Source: JACCZX01 sp963801035 (GTDB lineage: Bacteria > Pseudomonadota > Gammaproteobacteria > Burkholderiales > Burkholderiaceae_F). From it: a stretch of DNA of 64,000 nucleotides. The number at the start of each line of letters is the position of its first letter. Within the stretch, counting starts at the first letter, position 1. Shown piece after piece: positions 52,096 through 61,816 of the stretch. The position numbers and the translations under genes were made by a program. The notes under the pieces are model-generated. The model was given only the letters and a program-made list of their open reading frames with translations, did not search any database and was not told where the DNA came from. The DNA lies in assembly GCA_963801035.1 (NCBI GenBank), contig CAWDDF010000010.1:62001-126000 (forward strand). Direction: 5' to 3'.

Positions 52096-53529
52096 CTACT
52101 CGCGCGTGACGCGCAACGTTTCTTCCTGCGACGTGATGCCGGTCTTGATCCAGCGCTGCGCATCGGCGCGCATGTTGATCATTCCATTTTTTTCCGCAAC
52201 GCGGCGCATATCGGTGTCGTTCGACCCTTGATGCACCAGCATGCGAATTTCATCGTTGACGGTGAGCAACTCGTAGATGCCGGTGCGGCCCAGATAGCCA
52301 GTGTGACCGCAGTGGCCGCAGCCGACCGCCCGCCATCCACCGACGGTCGTGTCGGGCTCCTTGCAATGCGGGCAGAGCTTGCGCACCAGGCGCTGTCCCA
52401 GAACACCCAGCAGTGATGAAGCCAGCAAAAAGGGCTCGATGCCCATATCGATCAAACGTGTCACCGCCGATGCAGCGTCGTTCGTATGCAGCGTCGCCAG
52501 CACAAGATGGCCCGTCAGCGAAGACTGCACGGCGATCTGTGCGGTTTCGAGGTCGCGAATCTCGCCGATCATCACGATATCCGGATCCTGACGCAGGATC
52601 GCGCGCAGCGCCTTTGCGAAGGTCATATCGATCTTCGCGTTGACCTGTGTCTGGCCGATACCTTCGATGTCGTACTCGATCGGATCCTCGACCGTCATGA
52701 TGTTGGTCGTGTTCTTGTCCAGACGACGGATGCCTGCGTACAGTGTCGTCGATTTGCCGGAGCCGGTCGGACCGGTGACCAGAATGATCCCGTGCGGTTG
52801 ATGAATCAATTTGTCGAATCCCGCAAGCGTGCCTTCGGCCATGCCGAGGTTGGTCAGCTCGAGCTTCGACAAATCTTTCTCGAGTAGCCGCAGCACCACA
52901 CGCTCGCCGTGCCCGGTCGGCAACGTCGAGACACGCACGTCGACCGGCCGACCGCCGACGCGCAAGGTGATCCTGCCGTCCTGCGGCAGGCGCTTTTCGG
53001 CAATATCGAGCGCCGCCATGATCTTGATGCGCGACACCAGCGCTGCATGCAGTGCGCGCTTTGGACGCACGATGTCACGCAATGTGCCGTCAATTCTGAA
53101 ACGCACCAGCGAATACGTTTCAAACGCCTCGATGTGAATGTCGGATGCGCCGTCACGCGCGGCCTGCGTCAGCAGCGCATTGATCATGCGGATGATCGGC
53201 GCGTCGTCTTCGGTCTCCAGCAGATCCTCGACGTCCGGGACCTCCTGCATCATTCGCGTGATATCGAATTCGCCTTCGATGTCGCCCACGATCTGCTGCG
53301 CAGACCCGCCTTGATCGCCGTACGTTTGCGAAATCGCCGCGACCAGCTTGCCCGGCTCGACAACGATCGGTTTGACCTTGCCAGGAAAGACGCGAATCAC
53401 CTCGTTCAATGCAGCGAGTGGCGTTGCGTCGCTGATCCAGACCTCGGCATCGCGCTCGCTTTTCGGTACGAGCAGGATGGCGTTATCGCGTGCGAACGCG
53501 TAGGGGACGAGGCGGTTGGCGCTGATCAC
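52096..53529 (-). CDS. gspE: Type II secretion ATPase GspE
   Basis: 477 residues, intact. Hexameric cytoplasmic ATPase that drives pseudopilus assembly. N-terminal linker domain RLVPYAFARDNAILLVP; Asp box SDIHIEAFE; Walker A VTGPTGSGKSTTLYAG; Walker B and His box DPDIVMIGEIRDLETA, LTGHLVLATLHTNDA; tetracysteine zinc motif KLCPHCKE..GCGHCGHTGYLGR, then the usual C-terminus. The usual long N1 domain that binds GspL is short here, as in the compact GspE class. Between gspD and gspF. Confidence 0.95.
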   Translation of the reverse strand: MISANRLVPYAFARDNAILLVPKSERDAEVWISDATPLAALNEVIRVFPGKVKPIVVEPGKLVAAISQTYGDQGGSAQQIVGDIEGEFDITRMMQEVPDVEDLLETEDDAPIIRMINALLTQAARDGASDIHIEAFETYSLVRFRIDGTLRDIVRPKRALHAALVSRIKIMAALDIAEKRLPQDGRITLRVGGRPVDVRVSTLPTGHGERVVLRLLEKDLSKLELTNLGMAEGTLAGFDKLIHQPHGIILVTGPTGSGKSTTLYAGIRRLDKNTTNIMTVEDPIEYDIEGIGQTQVNAKIDMTFAKALRAILRQDPDIVMIGEIRDLETAQIAVQSSLTGHLVLATLHTNDAASAVTRLIDMGIEPFLLASSLLGVLGQRLVRKLCPHCKEPDTTVGGWRAVGCGHCGHTGYLGRTGIYELLTVNDEIRMLVHQGSNDTDMRRVAEKNGMINMRADAQRWIKTGITSQEETLRVTRE

Positions 53530-53571
53530 AAGCCACCTCCAAAACTACTGCTCGGCCTGATCTTGCCGCTG

Positions 53572-53639
53572 CGGTGCTCGCCATACCCCTTGTACGTCTG
53601 CGCTCCTCGCGGCAACCTCAGGCCGCTCGCTACGTTTTT
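53572..53639. repeat. Dispersed intergenic repeat, copy 2
   Basis: Begins CGGTGCTC, contains CGCTCCTCGC and GGCAACCT, ends GCTCGCTACGTTTTT; clearly homologous to 23224-23289 (one copy has a few substitutions). It lies in the 124-base gap between the gspE start and gspD end. Confidence 0.55.
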
Positions 53640-53653
53640 GAGATGGCTTGTCA

Positions 53654-56561
53654 TCAGGGCGTGACGATGATCGGGTCGAATCCCATCGCCTTCAATTTGG
53701 CAATCGCGTCAGCCAGTGTTTGCGTTGCGGGGTCAACCGAGACGCGTACCCGCACGACGTCAGTGCCTTGCTTGGTACTCACACTTTCCCAATAAGCATC
53801 CATTCCAGCGGCACGCAACTGGCGCTGCAGATCGCGGCCACGTGCAATGTCGGTAACCGCGGCCACCTGTAGCAGCGATGTCGATCCCGGTTGTGCAGGA
53901 CGCGGTGTTGACGATGAAGGTTCGCGCGCGAGAGCAGCTTGCGCGGCCGATGGCGAAGCTGATCCAGCGATAGCCGCGGACGGAGCCGATGGCGATGCGG
54001 CAGCAGTTGATATCGGCGGCAGGGGAGCTGGCGTGGGCTCTCGTGTCGGCGCTGGCGGCGGGATCACAGGCGCCGAAGCAACCGCGGATGGTGAGGACGG
54101 AGCCGCCGCAGGCGGCGGAGCAGGCAGCGGCTCGGCACGTGCTGTTTGCACTGGCGGTGCCGGCGGCGCTGCAGCAGGTGGCGCAACAGCCGGAGGCACC
54201 ACAACGATCGGCGCTGGCGCAGCGGAAGTCGGCGCGCTTGGTGGCGGCGTCGGACGTGGCGGGGGTACTTCGGCTGGTGGAGCGACGTCAACAATCGGGG
54301 CAGGCGGATCCAATCGCTCTGTACTCGCAGGCGCGGCGGGAGCAGGCGCTGCAGCAGGTGCAGGCGCTTCGCCCTCTTGCTGCCGGCGCATCGTAGGCGG
54401 AACGGGGGGCGTTGGGGGCAGTTGTCGCCCTTGCAGATCGCGAAAGATCATGTTGTCCGGCAGAGTGGTCGCTGCAACTTGGCCACGGATATAGTCGTAC
54501 CGATCGAGCGCCAGCGATGACGACGTGCTTTCATCGCGCACTACATAGGGACGCAGGAAAACGAGCAGGTTCGTCTTGCGGCGGCCGCGGTTCTCATACC
54601 GGAACAGTCCACCGACGACCGGAATCTCGCCAAGCACCGGGACCTGACTCTTGCTGTTGTCGGTCCGGTCTTCAATCAATCCACCCAAGACGACGATGTT
54701 GCCGTCTTCGACCAGCACGCTCGATTCGAAGCTGCGCTTGTTGGTGATGATGCCGCCCTGCGCGGCCGTCAGCGTGTTCTGAATCGACGACAACTCCTGA
54801 TAGATCGCCAGCCGGACAACGCCGCCCTCGGAAATCTGCGGCTTAACGCGTAACTGCAGCCCAATGTCGCGCCGCTCGAACGTCTGAAAAGGATTGACGG
54901 CGCCGGCGCCTCCGGTGCTTCGTAAACGAACCGGTAATCAATGGAATGTTCTGGCCGACCAGGAACTTGGCTTCTTCGTTGTCGAGCGTCTGAATCGTCG
55001 GCGTCGACAAGATGTTGGCATCGGCACTAGTCGCGAGCGCGCGCGCCAGGAAAGCGAGATTGAGAACTTCGCCGATGCCCGGAATGTTGACGCGTCCGCG
55101 CACAACACCGAGATTCAAGCCCTGGCCCAGTGAACCGATGTTCTGCGCCGCGTTGATGATGTTGTTCCCGCCGACGCCGAAGTTCGTCCCGCCAATGACG
55201 TTCGTGCCCGAGTTGTCGATTCCGCCTAGTGCCTGCCACTGAATGCCGAACTCGGCAGCTTTGTCGGCTGTCACCTCAACGATCAACGATTCGATCACGA
55301 CCTGCGCGCGCCTCGTGTCCAGCTTGTCGACGATCGCGCGAATGTTTCTATACAGTGGCTCGGGTGCGGTGATGATCAGCGAGTTCGTCGACGGATCTGC
55401 CTGAATCATTCCCGCCAAACCAGCGCCACCGCCAGCACCCGACGACTGACCGCCGGCGATCTGGCCGAGGCTGGGCGGTGTTCCGCCTGTCGTTCCCGTC
55501 GTCAGACCGGGCTGACCACCGCTGGAGCCAGTTCCTAAACCGGATGTCTGCGACAGACCGCTGCCGCCTGTGCCTTGTGGCACGAATGAAGGATCGGCAC
55601 CGATGATCGCGCGCAGCAGCGGCGCCAGGCGAACTGCCTCGGCGTTGCGCAGGTGAATCACATTGATGTTGCCGGGCGTCAGTGCCGGCTTGTCAAGTTG
55701 AGCGATCAAACTCTTTGCGAGCTGAAGTCGCTGTGGGCTCGGCGCTCGGATGATGATCGAGTTGGTGCGAGGCTCAGCCAGAATCGAAACGCGCTGGCCC
55801 GCATCGCTTGCCTGGCCGGCGGCACGTGCACCTTCATCAAGCACGCGGTTGACGACAGTCGCGATCTCGAGCGCCAGACCGTTCTTGACCGGAATCAGTT
55901 CGACATCGCTGGTGGCCGGTGTATCGATCGATTCGATGATGCGCTGGATGCGTCGCAGGTTATCGGCGTAGTCCGTGATGACCAGCGTGTTGTTCTGCGG
56001 ATAGGCGGAGATCGTGTTGTTCGGTGCGATCAGCGGCCGCAGGATCGGGACCATCGCGGTCGCCGACTCATATTGAAGCCGGAAAACCTGCGTAACGAGC
56101 TGATCGCCGCTCGGCGCCGAGCCCTTCGGAATGATCACAGCGCCGCCCTGCAGCTTGGCGTCAGCTTCGGGCACCACGCGCGCCACGTTGCCGGTCTGCA
56201 CGATCGTGAAGCCCTGCAGCCGCAGCGCGGTAAGCAACTGGTCGTATGCCTGCTGGCGGGTCACCGGGCGCTCGGTCGATAACGACAACGTGCCCTTGAC
56301 CCTGGGATCGATGACGAACGTGCGACCTGTGTATTGGCCGATCGCACGCACCACGGCGTCGATGTCGGCATTGACGAAGTTCAGCACCACGCCCTCTTCG
56401 CGTGCCTGCTGCGGTTGCGTTGCGTTCTGCGCCGCCTTGGCCGGCGGCTTTGCGCGCGATGTTTGCCCGAACGCCGGCGTAATGATCGTCGTCGCCCCCA
56501 TCCACCAGGCGCAGGCGAATGCGATCGAGCGGAATAGAAGACCGCGGCCTGACGTGCACAT
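53654..56561 (-). CDS. gspD: T2SS secretin GspD with C-terminal SPOR-like domain, one frameshift
   Basis: About 968 codons, longer than the usual 650-780. Signal peptide (FRSIAFACAWWMGATTIITP, AFGQ); N0-N3 domains (NFVNADIDAVVRAIGQYTGR, LRLQGFTIVQTGNVARVVPE, RLIA..NNTLVITDYADNLRRIQ); Gly-rich loop; secretin core (VVIESLIVEVTADKAAEFGI, LSTPTIQTLDNEEAKFLVGQ, NIVVLGGLIEDRTDNSKSQV, KTNLLVFLRPYVVRDE). One extra base near 54919 shifts the frame after PLITGSFT. Beyond the core the same frame continues through a ~175-residue Pro/Ala linker (54403-53878) to a ~75-residue SPOR-like domain (SLLQVAAVTDIARGRDLQRQ...). ATG 56561 used; GTG at 56579 is an alternative. Confidence 0.9.
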
Positions 56562-56571
56562 TGGCTTTATC

Positions 56572-57348
56572 TCAACCACCGAAGTTCAACAGAGATCCCT
56601 CGCCGTCGCGCCGCCCCAGCAGCGAGATCAGCCCCGTCAGTTGCGCCTTGACACCAGGGTCGGTGCCGGCCATTGCTTGTGCTCGTCCGGTGAAGCGTAA
56701 GCGCCCACCCTCGTTGATTGTGCCATTGCCCTTCAGCTCGAGGGGACCCGAAATGGTTAGTAATTCCAGCTGAGTTCCCGGCCAGATGCCGTTGGTTTGC
56801 AGACGGTAATGACCCATCGGCGACACGGGCGTCAGGCCGCTCGATGCGTACTGCCATTCGCCGCTCAAGCGGCCTTGCCAGCGGCCTGGCTCGACTACAA
56901 GCCGATCCCATGAAACCGTCAGGATGCCGCCGGGCCGCACCGTATTCCACGGAGCTCCGAGCCCAACCAATAGCGATGCCGGCAATCGCATCGTCGTGGC
57001 CCCGAGCGTTAGTGTCTTTCCGAACAGCGGTGCATTGATGGTTAGCGGCTGCGAGAGCGCGGAGGGATGTGTCAGCGCCAGATCGACCTGACCTGCGAGC
57101 AGTGCCCACGGGCTCAAACGCCAAGACAAACGTTCGGGAAGGCTGGCGCGCGATGCGCCGGTTTCCGCCGGCGACGCGATCACGACGATGGCCGACCCAT
57201 TCCAAATCGTGCCGCTTGCTTCGGCCAGCTCGATCCGTCCGTTGCTCGCCGAATGAACATAGCTCGCAGCCCACTGAGCTGGAGCGAGCACCAGTGCCGT
57301 CACTAACAGAATCGCAAGCGCAGCAGCAATGAGGTAGACGGCCCGCAT
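56572..57348 (-). CDS. gspN: Type II secretion protein GspN
   Basis: 258 residues, intact. One N-terminal membrane helix (AVYLIAAALAILLVTALVLA) and a periplasmic beta-rich body with the GspN landmarks IELAEASGTIWNGSAIVV, LSWRLSPWALLAGQVDLALT and LTVSWDRLVVEPGRWQGRLS. GspN is an accessory part of the T2SS in many bacteria. It ends 11 bases before the gspD ATG (overlapping the alternative GTG). Confidence 0.9.
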   Translation of the reverse strand: MRAVYLIAAALAILLVTALVLAPAQWAASYVHSASNGRIELAEASGTIWNGSAIVVIASPAETGASRASLPERLSWRLSPWALLAGQVDLALTHPSALSQPLTINAPLFGKTLTLGATTMRLPASLLVGLGAPWNTVRPGGILTVSWDRLVVEPGRWQGRLSGEWQYASSGLTPVSPMGHYRLQTNGIWPGTQLELLTISGPLELKGNGTINEGGRLRFTGRAQAMAGTDPGVKAQLTGLISLLGRRDGEGSLLNFGG

Positions 57349-57371
57349 TGTTCGTGGCTTTCATCCGCTCG

Positions 57372-57863
57372 CTATTTGCGCGCCAAACGCAACGCAAGCT
57401 CGACGTCGACATTGCCGGGCGTCTTGTCGCGTGCGGTGACGGTCACCGACGTCGCCCGCGCCCCGAGCTCGCGCTCGATACCAGCGAGCCACGGCGCCCA
57501 GCTGCTGTACGGAACGTCGGAAAACGTCAGTTGCAGGTCACCGTCAGATAACGGCACGATGCGCGCGGCCTTGATGCCAGACCGACCGAGCGATGCGTCG
57601 ACGGCTGCGCGCACTTCGCTGGCCGATACTGACGCGACCTGCGGCCGCGCACGCATCGTCTTCACTTCGTTCAGCAATGAATTAAGTTCGGCTTCGCCGG
57701 CGCGTTGCTGCGGCAGGCTGCGCTCGAGGCGCGCAATGCCGTTGTACGCGGGTTCGACCAGCAGCAGGAACACGAGCACCGCCAAGACAGCTGCAGCGCC
57801 CGCGAGCAGGATCGCACGCTCGCGCGGTACGCGCTCGGCCCAGAAAAGTCGCAGTGCTTCCAT
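57372..57863 (-). CDS. gspM: Type II secretion protein GspM
   Basis: 163 residues, intact. Short cytoplasmic N-terminus, one helix (AILLAGAAAVLAVLVFLLLV), then a coiled and ferredoxin-like periplasmic domain, the GspM plan. Binds GspL in the platform. Its ATG directly abuts the gspL stop (TAGATG). Confidence 0.88.
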   Translation of the reverse strand: MEALRLFWAERVPRERAILLAGAAAVLAVLVFLLLVEPAYNGIARLERSLPQQRAGEAELNSLLNEVKTMRARPQVASVSASEVRAAVDASLGRSGIKAARIVPLSDGDLQLTFSDVPYSSWAPWLAGIERELGARATSVTVTARDKTPGNVDVELALRLARK

Positions 57864-59138
57864 CTAGACTCCCGTCGCCGCCGTTACGCGCGCCGAACCG
57901 TCGCCTTCGAAGCGAATCGCCAGCCCCTGTTGCAGGGCGGCCGAGCGCAGCGTGTTCTGCAAGCCCGGATTGTCCGCAACACCTGGCTTGAACTTGATCT
58001 TCAATGCACCATCGCGATATTCCATGCTGGCAACACTGCCGACAGGCGCCGCGGACAGCAGCTGCGCGGTGCGTGCATTGAGCACCGAGAAATCATTTGC
58101 CGACGCGATGCCGGAGCGTGCCCGCACTTCGGCAAGCTTCTGCTTGGTCTGCACCATCGTATCGGCGACCGTCGTCACCTCTGGAAACGTCGATCGAAAG
58201 CTTGTTTCCATTCGACTGCGGATTGCCCTTTCTTCGCTTTCGAGCTTCAAGTTGTAGGCGTTCATGCAGATGACCGCCACCGCTGCACACGCGGCGATCC
58301 ACATAAGAGGGATCCGTACTGCGCGACTCGACAGCGACAGCTTCGAGCTGCCGACGAAACCGCCCATCATTCCGCCTTGAGCGAATGAGCCTTGCAGCAG
58401 GTTCACGCCTGTCTCGGTACTGGCCGGATCGGCTTCCTGTGCGTTGACGTCGATCTGGACGTTCAGCGCTTGCGCAAGCGGCGCCATGCGCGCGCCGTCG
58501 CGGCCGAACACCTGAATGCGCTTGATGCCGAGCTGCCGCACGGCGAGCGCCAGTGCGGGCGGAACAACGTCATCAGTGAGATCAAATGCAAAGCCGTCGT
58601 GCGTGGCCGAGCGCGCGATTCCGCGGCCTCGATCGACCCGGACCGACAACACGCCGGCAGCGGGTGCGGGCACCGTATAGATCTCGCTATATGCCGCGCG
58701 AACCTTGAACCCGGCGTCGGTAACGACGTCGAGTGCGCGCGTGAGGATGCCGCGGTCGATAACGGCCACCGGCATCTTCGGTTGCGCCGCGATCGTTGTC
58801 GTGCCGGTGCCTCCGCGCGGAATGTTGAAAGCAAAGTGGCAATCGGTCGCTTCGGCGAGCAGCCTGTCTTCCAGAATGTTCGGAAGCGCCATTCGCAGGC
58901 GGCCTTCCGACAACTTTGGCGATTCGATCGCGGTGATGAACACATCGCTCGAATCGAACACCAGGTCAACGGCGCCGGCCTTTGGCAAAAGCGCAACCGG
59001 TGCTTCGCCGCGCGTCGATTCGCGGGCGGACAGTGCGACATACGGTACGACTGTTCCCGAAGCGAACTGGCCGCGCGGGCCGGCACCCAGGCGCGGTGGC
59101 AGAAAAATGAGTAACCGTTGTGCGGATCTGTTGCTCAT
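57864..59138 (-). CDS. gspL: Type II secretion protein GspL
   Basis: 424 residues, intact. Actin-like cytoplasmic domain (LRMALPNILEDRLLAEATDCHF, VAVIDRGILTRALDVVTDAG) that recruits GspE, one membrane helix (PLMWIAACAAVAVICMNAYN) and a periplasmic ferredoxin-like domain. Between gspK (81-base gap) and gspM. Confidence 0.9.
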   Translation of the reverse strand: MSNRSAQRLLIFLPPRLGAGPRGQFASGTVVPYVALSARESTRGEAPVALLPKAGAVDLVFDSSDVFITAIESPKLSEGRLRMALPNILEDRLLAEATDCHFAFNIPRGGTGTTTIAAQPKMPVAVIDRGILTRALDVVTDAGFKVRAAYSEIYTVPAPAAGVLSVRVDRGRGIARSATHDGFAFDLTDDVVPPALALAVRQLGIKRIQVFGRDGARMAPLAQALNVQIDVNAQEADPASTETGVNLLQGSFAQGGMMGGFVGSSKLSLSSRAVRIPLMWIAACAAVAVICMNAYNLKLESEERAIRSRMETSFRSTFPEVTTVADTMVQTKQKLAEVRARSGIASANDFSVLNARTAQLLSAAPVGSVASMEYRDGALKIKFKPGVADNPGLQNTLRSAALQQGLAIRFEGDGSARVTAATGV

Positions 59139-59219
59139 ATCGGCACCGCCTTGCCGTCCCGGGGTGCTGATGCGCTCCCTTGGCGGGTAGTGAACGTTGC
59201 GAGCGTCGGGGCTTCCATA

Positions 59220-60176
59220 TCAAATCTCTCGAGTCCAAAGCACGGTCACCGCCTGCTGGCCTTGACCAGGAATTGCGCGTTTTACCAGCGCTTCCATGCG
59301 CGTGATCGCTCGGTCAAGCTTCACTTCACCGCGAATGAAGAAGAAACGCGATGCGGTGGATATCTCGGAGTCGGTCACCAGCGCGCCCTTGGCGCCGAGC
59401 CTCGTCCGCACTTCGGCAGTGTTATTGAAATAAGCAAGGCGCTCGCGCTCCGCGACCAGCGTGCGAGCTTCGGCGAGTGTCAGCTCGGGTACGCGCGCAG
59501 CAATGGTCTCCGGCGCTGCGGTATTGGTATTCAATGCCGTGCGCTCGTCGAGCACGACGATATAAGGAGCGAGTCTTTGCACCGCAGCGGGGTTGATACC
59601 GGAGATGCCGGCAATGTCCTGCGGGAGCATCAGCGGCAGCGGTCGTGGCTTGTCGCGCTCGCGCAGCTCGGCGTCCGTGACGCGCCCGCTGGGATCGGTA
59701 GCCACCGCCGCCGGCATCGCCTGCAGCATGCGCTGCGTGATCAAGTCCGCCGTCGCTTCTGGTAACTGCAACAGCGACACCAGGCGCTGCAGCGTTTCCA
59801 CTTCGCGCTCGATAACCTGGCCGTTTTCAACCAGGTTGCGAAGATTGAATCGGCCCTGGGCGTCCTCCATCGATCCCGCGATGGTCGCGAGTGCCGCCAG
59901 CGAGCCCGTTTCACCAAGCTGGTCGAGCCGAGTCTCCGCCAGTGGCTGCGACCACGGCTCGCTCAGCGCATCGTATTGCGAGCGCAAGGCGTCCTCGCGC
60001 AAGATTGCGCGGCCCCAGTCGAGCGCACCGCGCAGCAACAGGCGGCTTTGCGAAGTCAGCTGCTGATTTTCAATCGTTCGCAACAGCACGAATTGCCGAT
60101 AGAACAGTCCGGTGATGATCATTGTTGCAAGCGCGGCAACAAACAAAGCCATGAGCACGGCTGCTCCGCGTTGCAT
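59220..60176 (-). CDS. gspK: Type II secretion minor pseudopilin GspK
   Basis: 318 residues from MQRGAAVLMALFVAALATM. The start of the pseudopilin helix (AAVLMALFVAALATMIITGL) fits a prepilin processed before Ala/Gly; the body contains QDAQGRFNLRNLV-like GSMEDAQGRFNLRNLVENG and NPAAVQRLAPYIVVL, GspK signatures. An in-frame ATG at 60284 overlaps the gspJ stop (ATGA) and would add 36 residues encoded partly by palindromic repeats; it could be the ancestral coupled start. Confidence 0.9.
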   Translation of the reverse strand: MQRGAAVLMALFVAALATMIITGLFYRQFVLLRTIENQQLTSQSRLLLRGALDWGRAILREDALRSQYDALSEPWSQPLAETRLDQLGETGSLAALATIAGSMEDAQGRFNLRNLVENGQVIEREVETLQRLVSLLQLPEATADLITQRMLQAMPAAVATDPSGRVTDAELRERDKPRPLPLMLPQDIAGISGINPAAVQRLAPYIVVLDERTALNTNTAAPETIAARVPELTLAEARTLVAERERLAYFNNTAEVRTRLGAKGALVTDSEISTASRFFFIRGEVKLDRAITRMEALVKRAIPGQGQQAVTVLWTREI

Positions 60177-60196
60177 GGCGCGCCCGGACTGCGCCG

Positions 60197-60250
60197 TGGC
60201 GCATGCGCCACCTGAAGCTCCCTCCCCGGCCCTCCCTCCGCGAGGGAGGG
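60197..60250. repeat. Palindromic (REP-like) element in gspJ-gspK junction
   Basis: Two perfect palindromes: TGGCGCATGCGCCA (60197-60210) and CCCTCCCTC-CGC-GAGGGAGGG (60230-60250). The sequence is read in frame from the upstream gspK ATG as GFHPLPRGGRAGEGASG. This looks like a repeat inserted between an overlapping start and the pseudopilin start. Confidence 0.6.
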
Positions 60251-60280
60251 GGTGAAAGCCTGAAGCACGCGTGCGGGCGC

Positions 60281-60892
60281 TCATGCGCCCACCAAGAACA
60301 CACGACGGAACTGCTTGCCGTCGCCGCGCAACAGCGTCACCTCGATGCCTGGAGGTATCTGACCTGCTTGAGACGGCGCCGCGGAACCGTCGGACGCGAA
60401 CGGCGACACCCAGCCGGTTGGGATCTGCCATACACGCACGCTCATCGACTTCACGTTGTTCATCAGACGCGCAGTTTCGAAGTTCTCGGCATTCGCCTGG
60501 TCAAAGGCCGGCAGCGGAGGCGTCGCCTGCCGCACCAATGAGCCGTCGACCACGCGGTAAAACACCGTCTGTACTTCCGTCGCGCGGTCGGGGACCGGAC
60601 TCGCCACGCGTGCCAGTTCGATCACCTGTCCGCCATCTGCGACGCCGAAGTGCAGTGGCGAGGTGACGAGTCCGAGAAACGCCGGATTCGTCACTTGCGT
60701 CAGGTCGCGCTCCATCTGCCCAAATGTGGTCAGCAGCGAACGCACGTCGTCGACTTCAGGCTCGAGCCGTTCGCGCGTCGATACAAGCGAGTCGAGACCA
60801 CGCCACGCGATCATCGAGACGATCGACAGCACGGTGATTGCCACCAGCAATTCCAGCAAAGTGAACCCGCGCGAGAGGAGTCGATGTTTCAT
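60281..60892 (-). CDS. gspJ: Type II secretion minor pseudopilin GspJ
   Basis: 203 residues, intact. Prepilin peptidase site RGFTLLELLVAITVLSIVSM at the N-terminus (cleavage after Gly). GspJ landmarks: RLEPEVDDVRSLLTTFGQME.DL and YRVVDGSLVRQATPPL, RVWQIPTGWV. With GspI and GspK it forms the tip complex of the pseudopilus. Confidence 0.93.
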   Translation of the reverse strand: MKHRLLSRGFTLLELLVAITVLSIVSMIAWRGLDSLVSTRERLEPEVDDVRSLLTTFGQMERDLTQVTNPAFLGLVTSPLHFGVADGGQVIELARVASPVPDRATEVQTVFYRVVDGSLVRQATPPLPAFDQANAENFETARLMNNVKSMSVRVWQIPTGWVSPFASDGSAAPSQAGQIPPGIEVTLLRGDGKQFRRVFLVGA

Positions 60893-60894
60893 CG

Positions 60895-61278
60895 CTATTG
60901 ATTGGTGGGCATCACCGTCATCAGCTCGGCGAGCTGGCTCCGGTTGCCAGCCTCATCCTGGCGGAACACACGCACCTCGACGCGGCGGAAAAACGGATTT
61001 GGAGTCGGCTTGACCGCTTGCTGGCAGACAAAGCTTGCGCCGCCCTGATCACACGGCAGCATGCTCTCGCCCGGCTCGAGGCGTTCACGTCCGAGGCGAA
61101 GTTCGAGCAGCCGATTTTCCGCAGTGAGCACTGCTAAAAGCTTTTGCCGCGTGTAATCCGCGGTGGAAGTCAAAGACATCGCCCCGCGCATCGCGGCGGC
61201 CAGAGCTACGCCGATGATCACCAGTGCCACCAGTACCTCGAGCAATGTGAAGCCGCGCTTTGCGTGAACCAGGCGCAT
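60895..61278 (-). CDS. gspI: Type II secretion minor pseudopilin GspI
   Basis: 127 residues, intact. Prepilin motif KRGFTLLEVLVALVIIGVAL, body with TAENRLLELRLGRERLEPGE, PFFRRVEVRVFR as in GspI. Start overlaps the gspH stop (TAATG). Confidence 0.93.
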   Translation of the reverse strand: MRLVHAKRGFTLLEVLVALVIIGVALAAAMRGAMSLTSTADYTRQKLLAVLTAENRLLELRLGRERLEPGESMLPCDQGGASFVCQQAVKPTPNPFFRRVEVRVFRQDEAGNRSQLAELMTVMPTNQ

Positions 61279-61790
61279 TACTTTCTCGGCACCTGTTCAA
61301 CCGCGAGCAGCGAACGACCCGCTTCGTCGAAATCGACTCGCACCGATCCATCTTCGCTCGTCAGCTCGAGCCGCCAACGCGGCTGGATCCACTCGCGCGC
61401 GATCGCGACGCGCACAGGTGGCGCGCCCGGGCCGAGCAGTACCTGCGCCGGCTGTGGCCCGCCGTTATCGAGCACCGCAAGCCGCGTCAGCGGCGTCTCC
61501 CACGCGCGCTCACGCAGCAGGTCATCGCCGGTCAACAAGCGGCGCTCGCCACCTGACTCGGTAACGAATCGATAGCCGCGCAGATCGGCTTCCCAAACGA
61601 TCGGTTGCTGCGTGATACGGGATTCATCGGCGGCGAGCGCCATCAGCTGACCGACACGTTGCGCCTCGCGCTGCAGCTGCTGGCGCGGATCGGGGGCAAT
61701 GTTGATGGTCACCAGCGAGACGAGTATGCCGGCGAGCACGATCACGACCATCAACTCGAGCAACGTGAACCCGGCAAATCGGCGCAGCAC
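61278..61790 (-). CDS. gspH: Type II secretion minor pseudopilin GspH
   Basis: About 170 residues from GTG at 61790; prepilin motif AGFTLLELMVVIVLAGILVS follows closely, which fixes the start since the open frame upstream overlaps gspG. Body VGQLMALAADESRITQQPIV, LRGYRFVTESGGERR and TSEDGSVRVDFDEAGRS are GspH-like. 26 bases after gspG. Confidence 0.88.
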   Translation of the reverse strand: MLRRFAGFTLLELMVVIVLAGILVSLVTINIAPDPRQQLQREAQRVGQLMALAADESRITQQPIVWEADLRGYRFVTESGGERRLLTGDDLLRERAWETPLTRLAVLDNGGPQPAQVLLGPGAPPVRVAIAREWIQPRWRLELTSEDGSVRVDFDEAGRSLLAVEQVPRK

Positions 61791-61816
61791 GCCGAGCCCA
61801 CCCTTAGCGCCGAGCG

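Noticed and set aside
53847..54494. Gly/Ala-rich plus-strand frame of 215 codons
   Set aside because: This is the complement of the Pro/Ala linker codons of gspD. Low complexity comes from the repeated CCG/GCN codons.
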